Shown here: piece after piece, positions 34,201 through 37,166 of the stretch
Layout of the letters: every line of letters begins with the position of its first letter
Position numbering within the stretch: the stretch's first letter is position 1
From: Deltaproteobacteria bacterium
GTDB lineage: Bacteria > Myxococcota > B64-G9
Length of the DNA: 37,166 bases
Assembly: GCA_016935365.1 (NCBI GenBank)
Contig: JAFGRB010000339.1
Coordinates: 1-37,166, forward strand
Direction of reading: 5' to 3'
Translations under genes and position numbers: made by a program
The notes under the pieces: generated by a model
Databases searched by the model: none
What the model was told of the DNA's origin: nothing
Seen by the model: only the letters and a program-made list of their open reading frames with translations

Positions 34201-35441
34201 CTGCGGCCGCCGTCGAGCAGCGTGCCGGCGCCCAGGCGCAGATCGGGCACGATCTGCTCGGTGTGGGACCAGCTGTCGCCGCTGGTCGAGACGTTGCCCT
34301 CTCCGCTGGCGATCAGCTCGAGGTTGAGCTTGAGCGCCGACGGGTCCTTCTTCTCGCCCGCCTTGCCCGACCAGATCTCGTCGATGACGAAGGTTCGCCA
34401 TTCGTCTCGCAGGGTCTGATAGCCCTGGAATGTGCCGGCCTGCAGCAGGACCAGCGTGGCGCCGGCCAGGGCCGTGCCGACGATGGGGCTGGAGGCCAGC
34501 CCGTCGGCCTCGCGCTTCTCCTCCCACACACCGGTCAGGGTGTTGAGCACGCCGAGGCCCTCGTCAGTGGCCACCCAGACCCACGGCGTGGCCACCTCGA
34601 TGCCCCGCACGGCTCCGCCGGGCATGCCCTTGGTGTAGACGAAGGGACTGATGGCGTCCGAGTTGGGGCTGTAGACCACCAGGCCCTGGTCGGTGCCGAT
34701 CCAGACCTCGCCCTGGACGGAGGTGAAGCCGGTCACCAGCGGACTCGGCAGTCCTTCCTGCGGCCCGAAGGACGAGATGGCCTGGCTGCGCTGGTCGAGC
34801 CGGGCGATCCCGGTCTGGCCCAGGAACCAGAGCAGGTCGCCCATGGCGAGGATCTGCCGGATCGCCCCGATGTCGAGCCCCTCGGGCGCACCGAAGCGGC
34901 GCCACTGGGATGTGGGCCGATCGAAGCGATACACCCCCTCGCCGGTCGCGAACCAGACCGAGCGGCCGAGCGACAGCACGTCGAAGACGGGCTGCGCGCC
35001 AGGGCCGGCGTCGATCCGCTCCCACTGCTTGGCGAGCTTGTCGTAGCGCGCGGCGCCCGCCGCGGTACCGACCCATGCGTAGCGGTCGTCGACACACACG
35101 CCGTAGACGTCGTCGGAAGGCAGGGGCTCGGGCGCGCGGAAGGCCTCCCAGCGCCTCGAGTTGCGATCCATGCGGGCCAGGCCCCGCGGCGTCGCGGCCC
35201 ATACCTCACGGACATCCGGCGCCACGGCCCGCACGCGGTCGGCTGGCAGCCCGTCGGCCGAGGTATAGAAGGTCCACAGCTCGTCGACGATCTGGATGAG
35301 CGCCTCGTCGCAGGCCAGCCAGGTGCCCTGGCTGTCGCTGGCCACGCGCGGATAGATGGCCAGGGCCGAGGTGGCGAACAGCAGACATGCCAGCAAAGAG
35401 CAGAGCGACAGGGCTGTCCGGGCAACGGCCCGCGGGCTCAC
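31260..35441 (-). CDS. Giant secreted propeller plus outer-membrane-barrel protein
   Basis: A 1393-residue exported protein starting at a GTG with a GGAGG site; that GTG overlaps the DUF362 stop (GTGA). A signal peptide (LCSLLACLLFATSALA) is followed by a beta-propeller (about 25-375) with repeats such as VREVWAATPRGLARMD, YAWVGTAAGAARYD, VWFATGEGVYRFD and EVWIGTDQGLVVY, the two-component-regulator propeller type. A middle region holds an Ig-like piece (IVKVDGMILERDVDYII, then GQLTFLNPDKV) resembling those in SprA and related translocon proteins. The last 700 or so residues are barrel-like, with alternating strands and a terminal Phe (LKAIVRF). I cannot name the family. A surface sensor, transporter or secretion component is possible. 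Confidence 0.75.
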   Translation of the reverse strand: MSPRAVARTALSLCSLLACLLFATSALAIYPRVASDSQGTWLACDEALIQIVDELWTFYTSADGLPADRVRAVAPDVREVWAATPRGLARMDRNSRRWEAFRAPEPLPSDDVYGVCVDDRYAWVGTAAGAARYDKLAKQWERIDAGPGAQPVFDVLSLGRSVWFATGEGVYRFDRPTSQWRRFGAPEGLDIGAIRQILAMGDLLWFLGQTGIARLDQRSQAISSFGPQEGLPSPLVTGFTSVQGEVWIGTDQGLVVYSPNSDAISPFVYTKGMPGGAVRGIEVATPWVWVATDEGLGVLNTLTGVWEEKREADGLASSPIVGTALAGATLVLLQAGTFQGYQTLRDEWRTFVIDEIWSGKAGEKKDPSALKLNLELIASGEGNVSTSGDSWSHTEQIVPDLRLGAGTLLDGGRSLDASVRLDFGDATRSGIREYDAELRFRGNETDTLRELILSDELRLRDDENEHDLVDDIYLEGIGAYQRLGESSDRRRDPVTVEVEAGLRRGVRARQYFRGTIDYSYLLDHPYVTPRSEIVKVDGMILERDVDYIITHTTGQLTFLNPDKVNALSLVEVVYTYEQIPRKSTASSSILELLPWDDELGAFKRAGSTVYVTDETGLFKQIDGAAPKYLDRGWIESVFQDYTQSTTTVSLQIHDMGTPEQAIEIFDYDRPLIYTTIWEDADSTALLDESLPSSYSVKMRMERYYVELAINDHSESAKNLIRLFAQLIQVKSDLAGTLQHTLRPLIGRAQLGVNPSDHWGLGVSYMGGQDLRDEEITRVFGAEPRSLEMASCFGWTQHELGSGDYGGKLSSYFQLARSRMQQAVLGSQLGHAASGDILYNSPALNLRLDGEAHSRDFDAYGTRNTPLGTFAGDIRADATLSPVRWLRLRLLYDHERSYLAPELSPDGTGGGTGINTNLIGKLTFMRAKWPTVWLLAGRSVLEGGGRSDEKLRLAGMLEYDMAKGLLSMLRFNKLAIKAYFDHSTNETPVLPPPDDPAQQLIGRDRWLQLGSSPGTAQNMRFELKLAPTSTEDAYARFERKTFEPDVEPGAGSVLPPLEAWELLMGAASRYIPGLVPTFNGKLSYSDGGDGSGEGAEKAQAMLSGQLMLFPGRWLDSLGSAMLQVGYGFTNAEEASYPLADPDDRIKQVHQKKNQVEAKAAYGKYDDVFRVESRGKWWIVDEVPEYEQTHRRTEQYCEVLNRLTFRPIYTSPITLRADYSRLEQVNPQLDPDGSQMGLLQKIAPSLEWERRWSLDLVTKLRLEVPIRILDNAWDEIREQNLSYEDWALRPWAEIRLRLRDLWAGSLLRLAYRGYFQWAQPFAQAAGGESGAERAWEIYSSVWLDWERAGAFIVRLGVIHLWHKCESIDIANPARAAELCLATHSIQPTLKAIVRF

Positions 35442-36361
35442 GCGTCCTCCTTGCGGATGTCGATCTCGCCGAGCCGGACCTCGCCCAGCCCGGCCTGGTG
35501 CGCATGCACGAGGTAGCGCAGCTGCTTGGGCCGGAATCTGCGACCATTGAAGCGCACCTGGCCGACCGCCACGCTGTCGGCGGCCACCGGGTCCACCGAG
35601 GCGACGAGCATCTCCGGGGTGGCGATCTCGCCCGGTCCCTGGGGCCCATTGGTCGTGAGCACGCGGGTCATGTCCACGATGGTCAAGCTGGGGCGGATCG
35701 CCAGCGCGAGGTCGGCGATCGCCTGGTTGATCTCCAGGACGGTGTGGAAGGCGGCCCGGTCCCAGATCAGGCCCATGAGGTTCTTCAGGCCGATGGAGGC
35801 GGCGACCGCGTCGTGCGCCTTGGCCACCGGCAGGTTCACCAGCAGGTCCGCATCCAGGACCTCCCGCGCCACGGACACGGTCTTGAGCACCTTGCCGGGC
35901 ACGGCGATGGGCCGAAATTGGTGAGCGGCCGACAGCACCCGCAGATCCACGCCGCGCAGGTCCTTGCAGGCGGCGGCCACGCCGTTCAGATCCAGGGCCT
36001 CGGCCCCGCGCATCAGGGGGTAGTCGAGCACGGTGACCCGCCGGGCGCCGGCTTCCCGGAAGAGCTTGCACACGGCCCGGACCACGGCGGGATTCGTGTT
36101 GTTGCCCCATTCGGGCGCGTTGGCGAAGGAGGCGTTGGGCTTGACCACGACCCGGGCGCCCGGGAAGACGAAGCGCTGCGGGCCGCCGAGCATCCCGACC
36201 GCCCGCCGGACCATCCGGTCGCAGTCCGTGCCGCGGACCAGCGCGACCCGCCTGTCCGCAGCGCCGGCCATCGCGCGGCGTCCGGAGAGCACGGCGCCGG
36301 CTCCGGCCGCCAGAGCCGCCTGGAAGAACTCCCGGCGTGAGATGCCGCGGTCCCGTCTCAT
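35438..36361 (-). CDS. Tat-exported DUF362 protein
   Basis: A 307-residue protein with a twin-arginine signal (ISRREFFQAALAAGAGAVLS), so it is exported folded and probably carries a cofactor. DUF362 features include VVVKPNASFANAPEWGNNTN, AVVRAVCKLFREAGARRVTV, LVNLPVAKAHDAVAASIGLK and NLMGLIWDR, then TIVDMTRVLTTNGPQGPGE. The CxxCxxC ferredoxin tail present in many DUF362 proteins is absent. I chose the ATG at 36361 because it places the Arg-Arg motif correctly; the frame is open upstream without support. It overlaps the giant propeller gene by four bases and follows the FN3 protein by 20 bases. The biochemical role of DUF362 is not settled. Confidence 0.85.
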   Translation of the reverse strand: MRRDRGISRREFFQAALAAGAGAVLSGRRAMAGAADRRVALVRGTDCDRMVRRAVGMLGGPQRFVFPGARVVVKPNASFANAPEWGNNTNPAVVRAVCKLFREAGARRVTVLDYPLMRGAEALDLNGVAAACKDLRGVDLRVLSAAHQFRPIAVPGKVLKTVSVAREVLDADLLVNLPVAKAHDAVAASIGLKNLMGLIWDRAAFHTVLEINQAIADLALAIRPSLTIVDMTRVLTTNGPQGPGEIATPEMLVASVDPVAADSVAVGQVRFNGRRFRPKQLRYLVHAHQAGLGEVRLGEIDIRKEDA

Positions 36362-36381
36362 GGGGGTCTTTCGGGCGCCGC

Positions 36382-36936
36382 TCAGATCTCGCGGCGCCTG
36401 CGGGCCAACGAGCAGAGAACGAGCAGCGTGCAAGCGGCGAGCCAGCAGGACGGGTCGGCCGGTCCGACCGAGCAGCCGCAGCCGCCCTCGATGACGACCG
36501 GTGTCGTGCCGCCGTCCGGCAACGAGCCCGCGTCGGCCTCCCCGCCCCCGTCCACCTGGCCTCCGTCTGGCTGGCTGTCTGGGGGCAACTCCACGCTCTC
36601 CTCGGTCGAGTAGTCGGACGTGTTGCCCGAGCGGTCGACGGCCGCCACCGAGAAGTACCAGACCTGTCCGCCCGCCAGTCCCTCCTGGATCACCCGCGTC
36701 TGGTCGCCGACGTTCGTTCGGTGGTCGTAATGGAAGGTGCCGTCGTCCGGATGGCCTACGCCCGCAGGTCGGCTCGCAGTGCCGTAGAAGAGCAGGTAGT
36801 GGCTGATGTGTTCCGGCCCACCGGCCACGTCCAGCGTCACCGCATCCCAGCTCGCCTCGGCCGATCCGGCCAACGCGCTCGGGCTCGCTCCCAGGGCCAG
36901 CAGCGCGAAGAGTGCAGATATGGCGAGCGCTTTCAT
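36382..36936 (-). CDS. Secreted FN3-domain protein with MYXO-CTERM tail
   Basis: A 184-residue exported protein. The signal peptide MKALAISALFALLALGASPS is followed by one fibronectin type III-like domain (about 27-120: ASWDAVTLDVAGGPEHISHY, then GGQVWYFSVAAVDRSGNTSD). A Pro/Asp/Gly-rich linker (about 125-150) leads to a clear MYXO-CTERM tail: CGCS, a hydrophobic helix (CWLAACTLLVLCSLA) and Arg-Arg-Arg-Arg at the end. Such tails are cut and the protein is sorted to the cell surface in myxobacteria. It is the first gene of the three-gene operon and appears to have a leaderless message. Confidence 0.85.
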   Translation of the reverse strand: MKALAISALFALLALGASPSALAGSAEASWDAVTLDVAGGPEHISHYLLFYGTASRPAGVGHPDDGTFHYDHRTNVGDQTRVIQEGLAGGQVWYFSVAAVDRSGNTSDYSTEESVELPPDSQPDGGQVDGGGEADAGSLPDGGTTPVVIEGGCGCSVGPADPSCWLAACTLLVLCSLARRRREI

Positions 36937-36942
36937 GAGGGC

Positions 36943-36972
36943 ATGATAGCCCACCGCGGCGCGCCGGGTCAA
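36943..36972 (-). promoter_or_regulatory. Promoter of the FN3/DUF362/propeller operon, probably leaderless
   Basis: Minus strand: TTGACC (36972-36967), 18 bases, TATCAT (36948-36943), then the ATG at 36936 after six bases. No ribosome binding site precedes this ATG. Confidence 0.6.
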
Positions 36973-37009
36973 TTCTCCCGCGTTACTGAGGCATCCGCGC
37001 TGTTGCGTT

Positions 37010-37055
37010 TTCACCCCCACCCGGGCTTCGCCCGACCTCCCCCGTCAGGGGGATG
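37010..37055. repeat. Intergenic double-hairpin repeat
   Basis: Two adjacent perfect hairpins: CGGGC-TTC-GCCCG (37022-37034) and CCCCC-GTCA-GGGGG (37039-37052), flanked by C-rich and G-rich runs. This matches the look of the short CCTCCCCC-type intergenic repeats found in many proteobacterial genomes. Beyond it, 37060-37166 shows no gene or recognisable element. Confidence 0.55.
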
Positions 37056-37166
37056 TGGATTTTCCAAGATGCACAAAGTGTTGAACGAAACCGCTCGCTA
37101 TCGCTCGCGGTAGCTTTCTTGCCGTAGCACACCGGGTCAGATCATCCGACTCGCCTGAAAGAATGG

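Overview
The window is a stretch of GC-rich, tightly packed bacterial chromosome. It most resembles a member of the Myxococcota or a related former deltaproteobacterium. Two secreted proteins end in a MYXO-CTERM-like sorting tail (Cys motif, membrane segment, Arg cluster). Several lipoproteins carry Asp/Ala/Gly-rich linkers or start the mature chain with Cys-Gly-Arg-Thr-Gly. There are dickkopf-like Cys-rich lipoproteins, and the base composition fits. No tRNA, rRNA, CRISPR array, transposase or phage gene was seen.

Layout. 1-463: groES and the start of groEL, leaving the window on the minus strand. 670-5611: a three-gene Gld-type ABC exporter operon (ATPase, permease fused to its auxiliary domain, DUF4340 protein). 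5743-9128: a secreted Asp-box lipoprotein, an organophosphate:phosphate-type MFS transporter and a TetR regulator. 9129-11018: an AT-rich promoter with two inverted repeats, then a B12-binding radical SAM enzyme and an SCP2 sterol-carrier protein. 11026-12483: a predicted outer-membrane protein. 12545-17780: a divergent locus that looks like a complete RiPP (modified peptide) system. Its minus arm encodes a subtilisin lipoprotein, a PqqD-type recognition protein and a Sec11-like peptidase. Its plus arm encodes a radical SAM/SPASM enzyme, a 58-residue Cys-containing precursor and an HprK-like kinase. 17950-20356: a CULT-domain (cereblon-like) protein overlapping a zinc phospholipase C-like MYXO-CTERM protein. 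20322-24178 (minus): a glycosyltransferase, ClpS, ClpA and a NifX-like protein. 24438-28055 (minus): a fully overlapping operon of a DUF1460 amidase-like protein, a glycosyltransferase, a DUF4922 HIT-like protein and a membrane protein. 28165-29373: a Cys-rich lipoprotein. 29374-31140 (minus): a CoA-disulfide-reductase-like flavoprotein and a lone receiver domain. 31260-36936 (minus): a secreted FN3 protein, a Tat-exported DUF362 protein and a 1393-residue propeller/outer-membrane protein.

The main result is the RiPP-like locus. Each arm is translationally coupled. The two arms share the same -35 and -10 hexamers, and a palindrome covers the peptidase-arm -35. The radical SAM gene appears to be leaderless. 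The precursor has a TTG start behind a strong ribosome binding site inside the end of the radical SAM gene, and its stop codon overlaps the kinase start. No product or target can be assigned from sequence alone. Secondary points are the bacterial CULT protein, the B12 radical SAM/SCP2 pair, and an imperfect dispersed repeat present twice just after gene stop codons.
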